Shown here: positions 1-7,938 of the stretch, piece by piece
Layout of the letters: every line of letters starts with the position of its first letter
Position numbering within the stretch: position 1 is the stretch's first letter
Assembly (NCBI GenBank): GCA_003508565.1
Contig: DNUI01000028.1
Location: 1-11,484, forward strand
DNA length: 11,484 nucleotides
DNA from: Syntrophaceae bacterium
Lineage (GTDB): Bacteria; Desulfobacterota; Syntrophia; Syntrophales; UBA2185
Reading direction: 5' to 3'
Notes under the pieces: model-generated
Databases searched by the model: none
What the model saw: only the letters and a program-made list of their open reading frames with translations
What the model was told of the DNA's origin: nothing
Made by a program: the position numbers and the translations under genes

Positions 1-749
1 GCAGGCTTCACCATGATGATGTCCGCCCCTTCTTCCACGTCAAGACTGATTTCCCGGATAGCCTCATCACCATTTGAAGGGTCCATCTGATAGGACTTGC
101 GGTCACCGAATTTCGGGGCGCTCTCCGCGGCCTCGCGGAAGGGTCCGTAGAACGAGGACGCATACTTGGCCGCATAGGCCATGATGGGAAGATTTTCATA
201 GCCCGCGTCATCCAGGGCTTCCCGGATCGCGCCGACCTGGCCGTCCATCATGGCGGAGGGGGCGACCATGTCGACGCCCGCCCGGGCGTGCGATACGGCG
301 GTTTCCGCCAGGACCTCGAGGGTGGTGTCGTTATCCACATCGCCCTTCTCAATCATCCCGCAGTGCCCGTGATGGGTGTATTCGCAGAGACACACATCGG
401 TAATAACCACAATATCGGGAACCTTGTCTTTAATCCTTCTTACTGCCTGCTGGATAATGCCGTCCTTAATGAAGGCGCCCGACGCCAATTCATCCTTTTT
501 CTGAGGGATCCCAAAAAGGAGTATGGCGGGTATTCCCGCTGCTTGCGCTTTTTGAACTTCTTTGACTACATGATCAATCGACATTTGAAAATGCCCGGGC
601 ATGGAGTTGATCGGTTTCTTCAGATCCTTCCCGGAAATTACAAAAAGAGGGTACGCCAGGTCATCAATGGATATCTGCGTCTCCCGGATCATCCTCCGGA
701 AATTTTCATTTTTTCTCAACCGCCGCGGCCGGTATGCAGGAAAGTACAT
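1..749 (-). CDS. hemB: Porphobilinogen synthase (delta-aminolevulinic acid dehydratase), 3' end cut by window
   Basis: HemB condenses two molecules of 5-aminolevulinate to porphobilinogen in the cytosol. The 249 complete codons visible run from the ATG at 749 to the window edge, so the last quarter or so of the protein is missing. The zinc-site cysteines are visible in DVCLCEYTHHGHCG (Cys120, Cys122, Cys130), which points to the zinc-dependent class. The two Schiff-base lysines are present: Lys195 in AYAAKYASSFYGPFREA and Lys248 in IIMVKP, just before the cut. These positions match the E. coli enzyme closely. A GGAG Shine-Dalgarno lies 6 bases before the ATG, and only 3 bases separate it from the stop of cobA-hemD, so it is the last visible gene of the heme operon. 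Family assignment is secure. Confidence 0.97.
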   Translation of the reverse strand, partial: MYFPAYRPRRLRKNENFRRMIRETQISIDDLAYPLFVISGKDLKKPINSMPGHFQMSIDHVVKEVQKAQAAGIPAILLFGIPQKKDELASGAFIKDGIIQQAVRRIKDKVPDIVVITDVCLCEYTHHGHCGMIEKGDVDNDTTLEVLAETAVSHARAGVDMVAPSAMMDGQVGAIREALDDAGYENLPIMAYAAKYASSFYGPFREAAESAPKFGDRKSYQMDPSNGDEAIREISLDVEEGADIIMVKP

Positions 750-752
750 AAT

Positions 753-2288
753 TTACTCCTTATTCTTCAATGGTTTTTTTCTGAAATATTCTGCCAGCGT
801 ATCCACCAGGCCCGGTATGGTATAGCGTTCCTGGATGATGTCCACGGGAAGGTTTGCTTTTTTCACGGCTGCCTCCGTTACGGGTCCTATGCAGGCGATT
901 TTGATATGCGGGGGGATGGCGTATTCCCGGCCCATGATCTCCACGAAGTTCGTGACCGTGGAGGGGCTGGTAAAGGTGATGACATCCACTTTTCCCTCGT
1001 GTATCAAAGTATCCAGTTCCGATTTGTCTTTGCCTGAATTTACGGTTCGATAGGCTGTAACTGCGTCGACCTTCGCTCCCAGCATCGCAAGTCCTTCAGG
1101 AATGACATCTCTGGCCTTCTCTGCCCGCGGGAGAAGGACCTTGTTGTCTTTGATATCGAACTCCCGGAACGCCTTCACCACACCCTCGGAAATAAACTCT
1201 TCCGGCACAAGATCAACCCGGATTCCCTGATCCTCTATTGTTGCCGCCGTCGCCGGGCCGATGGTGCAAATCCGGATATCCTTCATATCCCGTATATCCC
1301 TGCCCAGTTCTTTCAGGCGGCTCAAAAAGAAGCTCACGCCGTTCGCGCTGGTAAAGATAATCCACTGATAGCGGGAAAGCCGGCCGATGGCAAGATCGAG
1401 GTCGTGATAATCCTCCGGGGGAACAATTTTTATCGTGGGGAAACGGATTACCCTCGCTCCCTCGGCGTGAAGGAGGCCGGCGAATTCCTCCGCCTGTGCC
1501 TCGGGTCTCGTGATCACGATGCCCTTCCCGAAGAGCGGTTTTGTCTCGAACCAGTTTAAAACACTGCGCAGGGTTACCACATCGCCGACTACCAGGATGG
1601 CCGGGGGCGAGAATTTTCTGCCTTCCGCGATCCGGGAAATATCGCTGAGGGTGCCGGTCAGGGTTTCCTGGTCTTCCGTCGTCCCCCGGCGAATGAGGGC
1701 AGCCGGGGTATCCGCGTGTTTGCCATGAACCAAAAGATTGGCCGTGATCTGGCGGAGATTCTTAACCCCCATGAGAAAGACGAGAGTTCCGATTCCGGCC
1801 AGCGTTTTCCAGTCGATATCGCTCTCATCTTTGGTCGGGTCTTCATGGCCCGTAACAAAAGCCAGGGTGGATGTATAGCCGCGATGCGTCAGGGGAATGC
1901 CTGCATACGCGGGTACGGCAACGGCAGACGATACTCCCGGGACGACCTCAAAAGGAATGCGCGCATGAACAAGCGTTTCCGCTTCTTCCCCGCCGCGTCC
2001 GAATATGAAGGGGTCTCCCCCCTTTACCCTGGCGACGATATGACCCTGTTTTGCTTCCTCAACAAGACGCCTATTTATCTCCTCCTGGGGCAGGGTATGC
2101 GCTCCCCCCTTTTTTCCCGCATAGATCAGGCGGGCTGATTCTTTCGCCTGGCGGATGATCTCTTCACTTACGAGATGATCGTAGATGACGACATCCGCCT
2201 CCGTAAGGCATTTCAGGCCTTTGACGGTAATCAGTCCGGGATCACCCGGCCCGGCGCCGATTATATACACTTTACCTTGTTTCTCCAC
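753..2288 (-). CDS. cobA-hemD: Fused uroporphyrinogen-III C-methyltransferase / uroporphyrinogen-III synthase
   Basis: This 511-residue bifunctional enzyme should cyclise hydroxymethylbilane to uroporphyrinogen III (C-terminal HemD domain) and methylate it twice with S-adenosylmethionine to precorrin-2 (N-terminal SUMT domain). The SUMT part covers about residues 5-245, with the SAM-binding motifs GAGPGDPGLIT (11-21), VKGGDPFIFGRGGEE (88-102) and VVPGVSSAVAVPAYAGIPL (115-133). The HemD part covers about 255-500 and begins GIVITRPEAQAEEFAGLL. I chose the GTG at 2288: it is 6 bases before the conserved VYIIGAGPG start, has AAGGGA 7 bases upstream, and gives a 17-base overlap with hemC. An open-frame extension to an ATG at 2357 would add 23 residues with no family counterpart and lie wholly inside hemC. 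Such fusions are known in Clostridia and Deltaproteobacteria. HemD domains are poorly conserved, so that half rests partly on position after hemC. Confidence 0.95.
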   Translation of the reverse strand: MEKQGKVYIIGAGPGDPGLITVKGLKCLTEADVVIYDHLVSEEIIRQAKESARLIYAGKKGGAHTLPQEEINRRLVEEAKQGHIVARVKGGDPFIFGRGGEEAETLVHARIPFEVVPGVSSAVAVPAYAGIPLTHRGYTSTLAFVTGHEDPTKDESDIDWKTLAGIGTLVFLMGVKNLRQITANLLVHGKHADTPAALIRRGTTEDQETLTGTLSDISRIAEGRKFSPPAILVVGDVVTLRSVLNWFETKPLFGKGIVITRPEAQAEEFAGLLHAEGARVIRFPTIKIVPPEDYHDLDLAIGRLSRYQWIIFTSANGVSFFLSRLKELGRDIRDMKDIRICTIGPATAATIEDQGIRVDLVPEEFISEGVVKAFREFDIKDNKVLLPRAEKARDVIPEGLAMLGAKVDAVTAYRTVNSGKDKSELDTLIHEGKVDVITFTSPSTVTNFVEIMGREYAIPPHIKIACIGPVTEAAVKKANLPVDIIQERYTIPGLVDTLAEYFRKKPLKNKE

Positions 2289-3222
2289 AATCAGGTCCCT
2301 TCTTATAAACCTCTTCGAGGATGGCCTGTCCCCCTCTCGCGTAAAGCCTCTCGGCAAGCATCACACCCAGGGCCTCTGCGTCTTTGCAATGTCCTGTGAG
2401 CTCATCTTTTATCATGACTCTCCCGTCGATGCTTCCAAGAAGCCCCGTAATTGTCAGGTTGCTTCCCTGTTTTACCCCGTAGGCAGCAATGGGCAACTGG
2501 CATCCTCCGGCCAGCCTTTTCAGAAAGGCCCTTTCCGCACTCACCTCTATCCATGTCTGCGAGTGATTGATGAAAGAAATCGAATTCCTGGTAGCATCGT
2601 CGTTCTGTCTCATTTCTATTCCTAACACACCTTGCCCCACAGAGGGGAGCATAATCTCCACGGGAAGGTACTGGGTGATCCTGTCTGTCCACCCCATCCG
2701 CCTCATGCCTGCCGCGGCTACGATTATACCGTCGAGGTGCTCCGATTGAATCTTCCTGATCCTCGTGTCCAGGTTGCCCCGAAGGGGGACGATTTCCATA
2801 CGAGGAAACAGGTGGCGGAGCTGGAATCCCCTTCTCAGCGAACCTGTGCCGATGCGGGCACTCCGGGGCATATCCTCGATCATTCTCCCGTCTTTTGAGA
2901 TCAATACATCCCGCGGATCTTCCCTTTCAGACATGATGGTGACTTCAAGGCCTTCAGGGATTTCCGCGGGGACATCCTTCATGCTGTGCACGGCAATATC
3001 TATTTCCCCGCGGAGAAGGGCATCCTCGATTTCCTTCACAAAAAGGCCTTTTCCGCCGATCTTGGCCAGGGGAACGTCCTGTATGATGTCGCCTTTTGTT
3101 TTGATCACGACGACGTCAACGGATACACCGGGCCATTGATTTTTGAGCCTTTCCCCGATAAATCGTGCCTGCGTGAGGGCGAGGGCGCTTCCCCGGGTGC
3201 CTATTTTCAGTGTGTCTCTAAT
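2272..3222 (-). CDS. hemC: Hydroxymethylbilane synthase (porphobilinogen deaminase), probable ATT start
   Basis: HemC joins four porphobilinogen units into linear hydroxymethylbilane on a covalent dipyrromethane cofactor. With the start placed at 3222 the protein has 316 residues, close to the usual 310. Visible motifs are IGTRGSALALTQA (7-19), the catalytic Asp83 in AVHSMKDVP, the substrate-binding GTGSLRR, and the cofactor-carrying Cys241 in LAGGCQLPI (Asp84 and Cys242 in E. coli). The first ordinary start codon in this frame is a GTG at 3108, which would remove 38 residues including the essential IGTRGS strand. Upstream of that the frame is open back to a stop at 3237-3235 and contains no ATG, GTG or TTG. 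ATT at 3222 is 7 bases after AAAAGGA (3236-3230) and gives the typical beginning MRDTLKIGTRGS; a CTG at 3210 (MKIGTRGS) is the alternative but has no good ribosome site. Family assignment is certain, the start less so. Confidence 0.95.
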   Translation of the reverse strand: MRDTLKIGTRGSALALTQARFIGERLKNQWPGVSVDVVVIKTKGDIIQDVPLAKIGGKGLFVKEIEDALLRGEIDIAVHSMKDVPAEIPEGLEVTIMSEREDPRDVLISKDGRMIEDMPRSARIGTGSLRRGFQLRHLFPRMEIVPLRGNLDTRIRKIQSEHLDGIIVAAAGMRRMGWTDRITQYLPVEIMLPSVGQGVLGIEMRQNDDATRNSISFINHSQTWIEVSAERAFLKRLAGGCQLPIAAYGVKQGSNLTITGLLGSIDGRVMIKDELTGHCKDAEALGVMLAERLYARGGQAILEEVYKKGPDCGETR

Positions 3223-3229
3223 ATCTCTA

Positions 3230-3236
3230 TCCTTTT
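3230..3236 (-). promoter_or_regulatory. Ribosome binding site that places the hemC start
   Basis: On the minus strand AAAAGGA lies in the 31-base gap between the hemA stop (3254) and hemC. It is 7 bases before the ATT at 3222 and 19 bases before the CTG at 3210, so it favours ATT as the initiation codon. Confidence 0.6.
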
Positions 3237-3253
3237 ATGCCTGGGATAATGGG

Positions 3254-4522
3254 CTATTCATCTTCCAGTCCAAACAATCTTCTTATTGCCGCGATGTACG
3301 GTAATGCAGAATTGTCACGGCTTTCCTCCTTCAGGCCGGTGATCGGATCATGGAGAACCTTGTTTATAATAGAATTGGCTAATCCCTCTATGTTTTTTCT
3401 TTCCTCTTCCGTGAGATTCTCCATCCAAGAACCTGATTTTGCGAGTTCCCTCCTGATGATGCCTTCCATTTTTTCGCGGAGGGAAACAATTGTGGGAACA
3501 ACTTCAAGAGTATTGTACCATTCCCGATAGTTTACAACCTCTTCGTCGATGATGGCTTCTGCCTTTTCTGCTTCCTTTTTTCGGACCTGCAAGTTGCCAT
3601 CCACGATGTCCTGAAGGTTGTCGATGTTATACAGATACACATTGTCAATTGCACCTGCCGCAGGATCGATATCTCGTGGTACGGCAATATCAATCAAGAA
3701 AAGAAGGCGGTTCCTGCGCCTACGGAGGGCTGATGCAATCATGGATGCATCGATCACATAACCGGGGGAGCCCGTGGAGCTGATTACGATATCAACATCC
3801 TGAATTTTTTCGTGCAGCTTGTCAAACTCTATCGCTTTCCCATGGAAATTATCAGCGATCTGCACAGCCCGGGCGTATGTTCTATTGGTAATGAAGATTT
3901 TCTCCACTCCATAATTAATAAGGTGTTTCGCTGCCAGTTCCGACATCTCACCAGCTCCGATAAGGAGTATGGTCTTTCCCTTGAGATTTCCGAATATTTT
4001 CTTGGCGAGTTCCACAGCGGCGAAGCTGACGGATACGGCATTGTTTGCGATGCCCGTCTCGGTGCGGACCCGTTTGGCTGTCCGGAACGCGTGGTGGATG
4101 ACTTTATTCAGTATAACACCGGTAGCATTGTGCTCTACTGCCGTGCGATATGCGTCTTTAACCTGCCCCAGGATTTGCGGTTCGCCCATGACCATGGAGT
4201 CAATGCTGGATGCCACACGGAAGAGGTGGCGGACTGCGTCATGATCGTAGTAAAGGTAGAGGCATCTGGCCATTTCCTCGGGTGATAGATTGCCGTGATT
4301 GAAGATGAACGCCCTCAGTTTCTCTATGGCGCTTTTCTCATCCGCGGCATTTGCCAGCACTTCCACGCGGTTGCAGGTGGATAGATATATGGCTTCCCTG
4401 ATCTGCGGAAGATTCATGATTTCTATGAGCGGACTCATGGTATCACCGCAGGAGAGAGACAGACGCTCCCTGATTTCCAGGGGGGCAGTTTTATGATTCA
4501 TGCCGATAAGAATGATATTCAT
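3254..4522 (-). CDS. hemA: Glutamyl-tRNA reductase
   Basis: HemA reduces glutamyl-tRNA(Glu) to glutamate-1-semialdehyde with NADPH, the first committed step of C5-pathway tetrapyrrole synthesis. The 422-residue length is normal. The N-terminal catalytic domain shows GMNHKTAPLEIRERL (7-21), the nucleophilic Cys50 in YLSTCNRVE, His99, and GEPQILGQVKDAY (113-125). The NADPH-binding domain shows ILLIGAGEMSELAAKHL (185-201) followed by ITNRTYARA. The rest is the helical dimerisation domain. The ATG at 4522 is only 4 bases after the stop of the upstream membrane protein, and no strong Shine-Dalgarno is visible, so translation is probably coupled. No aminotransferase gene (hemL) for the next step is in the window. 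Confidence 0.97.
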   Translation of the reverse strand: MNIILIGMNHKTAPLEIRERLSLSCGDTMSPLIEIMNLPQIREAIYLSTCNRVEVLANAADEKSAIEKLRAFIFNHGNLSPEEMARCLYLYYDHDAVRHLFRVASSIDSMVMGEPQILGQVKDAYRTAVEHNATGVILNKVIHHAFRTAKRVRTETGIANNAVSVSFAAVELAKKIFGNLKGKTILLIGAGEMSELAAKHLINYGVEKIFITNRTYARAVQIADNFHGKAIEFDKLHEKIQDVDIVISSTGSPGYVIDASMIASALRRRRNRLLFLIDIAVPRDIDPAAGAIDNVYLYNIDNLQDIVDGNLQVRKKEAEKAEAIIDEEVVNYREWYNTLEVVPTIVSLREKMEGIIRRELAKSGSWMENLTEEERKNIEGLANSIINKVLHDPITGLKEESRDNSALPYIAAIRRLFGLEDE

Positions 4523-4526
4523 AGTG

Positions 4527-5351
4527 TTAAATGAATGTATGAGCAGTTACAAAGAACAGGTTTATGACGAATAATGAAACGAGGAGAATCGCAAAGGCCA
4601 CAAGAGAGAAGAGAGCTGCCTTGCGTCCCTTCCAGCCGATTGCGAGTCTTTGATGCAAGAGCAGGGCATACGCGAACCAGGCCGTCAGTGTCCATACCTG
4701 CTTGGGATCCCATTGCCAGAGGCTCCCCCATGCGGTTCTCGCCCATATCGAGCCAACCAGTATACCCACAGTCAATAAGGGAAACCCCCACATGAGACAG
4801 ATATGATTGATTCTGTCCAGATCTGTAAGGGAAGGGAAGATTCTTATGAAACCGCTCATCTTTTTATTTTTAATCATACCTTCCTGGATCAGATACATGA
4901 GCCCAGCGCATGATGCCAGTGCGAAAAGGGCTTCGCCTGTTACTGCCAGGATTACATGAACCGGCACCAGGTTGCTCTGCAGCACATCCGGCAGAGAAAC
5001 GTGTCCTCCCAGGCCGGTGGAAGCGACGATCATGAGGAGAAACGTCAGGGGTGACACAAAGGCTCCCAGAACCCTGGTCTTTGTTTTCAATTGAAAGGCG
5101 AGATAGCTGCCCGCCATTACCCATGCAAAGAAAGAGAGGGTTTCATGGAGGCTGACCACGGGGGTCTGTCCGGTTTTCCAGTACCGTAGTGCGAAAAAGA
5201 CGGTGTGGAGCACGAAGGCGGCAAGCAGAATCCACGTGGACACTTTGGCCGCCAAGACCCTCCTGACATACAGGGAACACATGTATCCCAGGGCGCTTAT
5301 GAGGTACACAACGAGGGTTGCTTTCAAGAAAAGGAGTTCCATGTCACTCAT
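4527..5351 (-). CDS. CcsA/HemX-type cytochrome c assembly membrane protein
   Basis: This 274-residue protein has about eight predicted membrane segments (near 5-26, 38-56, 66-87, 94-112, 130-155, 186-205, 219-235, 246-270). Near residues 209-225 it carries the tryptophan-rich motif LWQWDPKQVWTLTAW, the WWD-type signature of the CcmC/CcmF/CcsA heme-handling family. Candidate heme-ligand histidines are His50, His132, His233 and His271. Members next to hemA are often called HemX; in Bacillus HemX affects glutamyl-tRNA reductase level, while the CcsA/ResC relatives present heme for cytochrome c assembly. From sequence alone I cannot choose between these roles. It overlaps the upstream sirC gene by 8 bases (ATGAGTGA). 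A second ATG at 5342 (MELLFLK) is an equally possible start. Confidence 0.85.
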   Translation of the reverse strand: MSDMELLFLKATLVVYLISALGYMCSLYVRRVLAAKVSTWILLAAFVLHTVFFALRYWKTGQTPVVSLHETLSFFAWVMAGSYLAFQLKTKTRVLGAFVSPLTFLLMIVASTGLGGHVSLPDVLQSNLVPVHVILAVTGEALFALASCAGLMYLIQEGMIKNKKMSGFIRIFPSLTDLDRINHICLMWGFPLLTVGILVGSIWARTAWGSLWQWDPKQVWTLTAWFAYALLLHQRLAIGWKGRKAALFSLVAFAILLVSLFVINLFFVTAHTFI

Positions 5352-5991
5352 TAACCTCTATTTCCACACCGGTAATATCATAAATGATCTTTTTCACGTG
5401 GTTCCAGTTTTTATTTTTAATGTGTTTCAGGATGTCTGAGTAGACAACCGCTTCAAACAACTGCTTATTCTTATCGGAGGAATGACCTCGTGCCACTATT
5501 TTCTCTCTAAGATTGCCCAGCACGTCAAGCAGCACCCTATATTCCGGCCCGTAGAGCGTTTCCAGGTCTTCTCTCAATTTTTTTGCCAGCGCCGGGCTTT
5601 TCCCGCCGGTGGATATGGCAATTGAAAGGTCTCCCTGCTGCATAATGGAAGGGAGAATAAAATCGCATCTCCCCGGGTCATCCACAATGTTGACCAATAT
5701 CCCCTTATGTTTCCCATCCCGGGAGATTTGCGCGTTAATATCTTCCCGGTTTGTGGCGCCGATCACCATAATCGCATCACTGATAAATGCCCCGTCGTAA
5801 TCGGCGTTAATGTGCTCTATGCGACCATCACGTTTCATGGTTTCCAGAAGAGGCGTCAGTGTTTTGCCAATGACAGTCACGCGGGCGCCGAAGGATAGAA
5901 GCCTCTCTGCTTTTCTTTCGGCAACATCGCCGCCGCCTACAACGATGCACCTTTTATTTGTGATGTCGAGGTATACAGGATAGTATTTCAC
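5344..5991 (-). CDS. Precorrin-2 dehydrogenase / sirohydrochlorin ferrochelatase (siroheme synthase N-terminal type)
   Basis: The 215-residue protein matches the CysG N-terminal domain/SirC/Met8 family, which oxidises precorrin-2 to sirohydrochlorin with NAD and, in bifunctional members, inserts iron to give siroheme. The NAD site is CIVVGGGDVAERKAERLL (15-32). The family block NIVDDPGRCDFILPSI (101-116) includes Asp104/Asp105, where CysG has its catalytic Asp104, and is followed by SIAISTGGKSPALAKKLRE (123-141). It has no SUMT domain; that activity is in the cobA-hemD fusion of the same operon. The start is a GTG at 5991, preceded by AAGGA at a 7-base spacing. It is the first gene of the minus-strand operon. 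Whether it is a dehydrogenase only (SirC) or bifunctional cannot be read from the sequence. Confidence 0.92.
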   Translation of the reverse strand: MKYYPVYLDITNKRCIVVGGGDVAERKAERLLSFGARVTVIGKTLTPLLETMKRDGRIEHINADYDGAFISDAIMVIGATNREDINAQISRDGKHKGILVNIVDDPGRCDFILPSIMQQGDLSIAISTGGKSPALAKKLREDLETLYGPEYRVLLDVLGNLREKIVARGHSSDKNKQLFEAVVYSDILKHIKNKNWNHVKKIIYDITGVEIEVNE

Positions 5992-6000
5992 TGCGCATTC

Positions 6001-6103
6001 CTTGAAATGATATCAAGTGAAGATTTTCAAAGGCTATTTTCGTATTCATATAAAATAATCAAAGCACGCTATCACGAAGGCTCTGAAAATTCAAGTTGCT
6101 TGA
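6001..6103. promoter_or_regulatory. Paired CTTGA/TCAAG inverted repeats in the divergent intergenic region
   Basis: CTTGA at 6001-6005 pairs with TCAAG at 6012-6016, and TCAAG at 6091-6095 pairs with CTTGA at 6099-6103. The first pair lies in the 5' leader of the minus-strand heme operon; the second overlaps the -35 of the candidate plus-strand promoter. They could be operator sites for a dimeric regulator, but five-base half sites occur by chance in AT-rich DNA. Confidence 0.3.
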
Positions 6104-6128
6104 AATATCGCCAAAAAGAGGATATAGA
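6100..6128 (+). promoter_or_regulatory. Candidate sigma-70 promoter for prmA-rsmE
   Basis: TTGAAA (6100-6105) and TATAGA (6123-6128) are separated by 17 bases, matching the -35/-10 consensus at 5/6 and 4/6 positions. Transcription would start near 6135 and leave a leader of about 70 bases before prmA. Confidence 0.45.
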
Positions 6129-6191
6129 ATAAGCATAACTCTACACACACTATTCAGAGTCTTCACAACAACACACAAATAATCCCATGTC

Positions 6192-6198
6192 AAGGAGG
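6192..6198 (+). promoter_or_regulatory. Ribosome binding site that decides the prmA start
   Basis: A full AAGGAGG is followed after 6 bases by the ATG at 6205. The in-frame ATG at 6187 lies upstream of it and has no ribosome site of its own, so 6205 is the better start. Confidence 0.85.
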
Positions 6199-6204
6199 CA
6201 GGGC

Positions 6205-7155
6205 ATGCCGGAAGTCAGCGAGAAGGCAGGAGAAAATAAGGGAAAGTGGCTGAAGATTGAACTATCGGCATCTCCTTTTCTGGTTGATGCGTTGTCGAAC
6301 TTTCTGACAGAAATCGGCGCTCAGGGAGTATTTCAGGAAGAACTGGAACCCCATGCTCCCGGCGACTTTGGGGCGGCTTCAGCAAAAGAAGTACTCAAAG
6401 CCTATCTGCCCTTTGACATTCGGCTGGAACATCGTATTGCTTCTCTGAAAACATATTTGGACAGCCTCATCTATCTGTTTCCGGAGATTGATGAACTGGA
6501 CTTTACCACGGAAACGATAGTGGATCAAAACTGGGGAGAGGAATGGAAAAAATATTTTAAACCTCTCCGGGTCAGCAAAAACATCGTCATCAAACCAACC
6601 TGGGAACGATATACCCCGGCAGGCCGGGACATTGTTATTGATATAGATCCCGGGATGGCCTTCGGTACCGGTCAACACCCATCCACGCGCATGTGTCTGG
6701 AAGCAATTGAAGAAGTCATTTTAAAAGACCGGGCGATAAAAAACTGGAGGGTTCTCGATGTAGGGACAGGTACGGGTATCTTGGGGATCGCATGCGCAAA
6801 ATTGGGTGCGGATAAGGTTATTTGTGTGGACATAGACAAAAAGGCGGCCGATATAGCACGGGAGAATGTGGCAGTAAACCATGTTGAAGACAGGACACAA
6901 ATCATCAATCGCGATGTGAGCACCATCCATGAGAAATTCGATCTTATAGTGGCAAACCTTACCATGAGGATTCTCCTGCGCCTCCGCACGCATTTGATGT
7001 CACTTATAGAAAATGCCGGATATCTGGTAATTTCAGGGATCATCGACCAGAACAGGAATGATATCGAATCACACTTCTTAACCGATGTATTTGCCCTTCA
7101 CCACCTTATCGCGGAAAAAGAATGGGTATGTTATGTACTTCAAAAGAAGAGGTAG
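6205..7155 (+). CDS. prmA: Ribosomal protein L11 methyltransferase
   Basis: PrmA trimethylates amino groups of ribosomal protein L11 using S-adenosylmethionine. The 316-residue protein has the small N-terminal substrate-recognition domain (about 15-100) and then a class I methyltransferase domain. Visible motifs are QNWGEEWKKYFKP (108-120), the family signature DPGMAFGTGQHPST (148-161), the SAM-binding VLDVGTGTGILGI (183-195), the acidic strand end VICVDID (205-211) and IVANLT (248-253). It is slightly longer than E. coli PrmA (293). The start at 6205 is fixed by the strong ribosome site. rsmE follows 6 bases after the stop, a common prmA-rsmE pairing in bacteria. Confidence 0.95.
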   Translation: MPEVSEKAGENKGKWLKIELSASPFLVDALSNFLTEIGAQGVFQEELEPHAPGDFGAASAKEVLKAYLPFDIRLEHRIASLKTYLDSLIYLFPEIDELDFTTETIVDQNWGEEWKKYFKPLRVSKNIVIKPTWERYTPAGRDIVIDIDPGMAFGTGQHPSTRMCLEAIEEVILKDRAIKNWRVLDVGTGTGILGIACAKLGADKVICVDIDKKAADIARENVAVNHVEDRTQIINRDVSTIHEKFDLIVANLTMRILLRLRTHLMSLIENAGYLVISGIIDQNRNDIESHFLTDVFALHHLIAEKEWVCYVLQKKR

Positions 7156-7161
7156 TCAACA

Positions 7162-7935
7162 TTGACAATACCGAGAATCTTTTTCTCAGGAAGTGTGGGA
7201 GAGGGCGAACAATGTGAGCTCGGTGAACAATCCCTTCGATATGTCAAGTCCGTCCTCAGAATGAAGAAAGGCGGGCGCCTGATTCTTTTTGACGGCGCCG
7301 GATGGGAATATGAGGCAGAAATTAAGACTTTTTTTGCTGATAGGATCTCTATTGAGGTTTTAAAAAAGAGCCGGATTCCAGACAAGGCCTTAAAAATATT
7401 CCTTTTTCAGGCACTTCCCAAGGCACACAAGATGGATTTTATCGTCCAGAAAGCAACAGAATTGGGTACGGACAGGATTGTGTCTTTTCAGTCGGCACGA
7501 TCGGTCCCCAGGTTGTCGCCGGACAAGGCGCGCGCAAAGGTTTCACGGTGGCAAAGTATTGCGATGGAGGCAGCAAGACAGTGCGGGAGAGCAGACATAC
7601 CGGAGATAGCGGGAATACTATCCTTTGAAGAAATGCTTGCATATTCAAAAATGGATCCCGTGAAGATCATTTTCTGGGAAGAGGAGTCTGAACGTGGCAT
7701 CAAGGAGGTATTGCGTGATGAAAAATATGCAGGGACAAATGGTATTTCCGTGGTAATCGGCCCGGAAGGGGGTTTCTCGCGGGACGAAATCGAAACTGCC
7801 GCTCATCAAGGCTTTATCTCTGTAACGCTGGGAAAGAACATATTGAAAGTAGAGACAGCCACCATTACCATACTTTCCATCATTCAGTATGAAAAAGGTA
7901 TTTTTGGCGGGCTACATTGCGGGGAGGTGCGCTGA
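7162..7935 (+). CDS. rsmE: 16S rRNA (uracil1498-N3)-methyltransferase
   Basis: RsmE methylates N3 of U1498 in the decoding region of 16S rRNA. The 257-residue length is typical. An N-terminal PUA-like domain (about 1-70) is followed by a SPOUT domain with a trefoil knot. The signatures are FQALPKAHKMDFIVQKATELG (split: FQALPKAHKMD at 82-92, then FIVQKATELG at 93-102), VVIGPEGGFSRDEI (197-210) and LGKNILKVETA (223-233), the last two forming the SAM pocket. The start is a TTG at 7162 with AGAGGT 8 bases upstream that overlaps the prmA stop, indicating coupled translation. No ATG lies near the family's usual beginning (PRIFFSG). Confidence 0.95.
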   Translation: MTIPRIFFSGSVGEGEQCELGEQSLRYVKSVLRMKKGGRLILFDGAGWEYEAEIKTFFADRISIEVLKKSRIPDKALKIFLFQALPKAHKMDFIVQKATELGTDRIVSFQSARSVPRLSPDKARAKVSRWQSIAMEAARQCGRADIPEIAGILSFEEMLAYSKMDPVKIIFWEEESERGIKEVLRDEKYAGTNGISVVIGPEGGFSRDEIETAAHQGFISVTLGKNILKVETATITILSIIQYEKGIFGGLHCGEVR

Positions 7936-7938
7936 ATA

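Noticed and set aside
288..1037. A 249-codon plus-strand open frame
   Set aside because: It lies antisense to hemB and cobA-hemD, whose protein motifs are unmistakable, and it has no recognisable domain.
2289..2357. N-terminal extension of cobA-hemD to ATG 2357
   Set aside because: The extra 23 residues lie within hemC and have no family counterpart; the GTG at 2288 has a good ribosome site.
2272..3108. hemC starting at GTG 3108
   Set aside because: It would delete the essential N-terminal strand with IGTRGS, which is present and open in frame upstream.
6001..6016. An FNR box before the heme operon
   Set aside because: TTGA and ATCAA are present, but the total length is one base more than TTGAT-N4-ATCAA and one half site is incomplete.
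6187..6204. prmA starting at ATG 6187
   Set aside because: It has no ribosome binding site; AAGGAGG at 6192-6198 serves the ATG at 6205.
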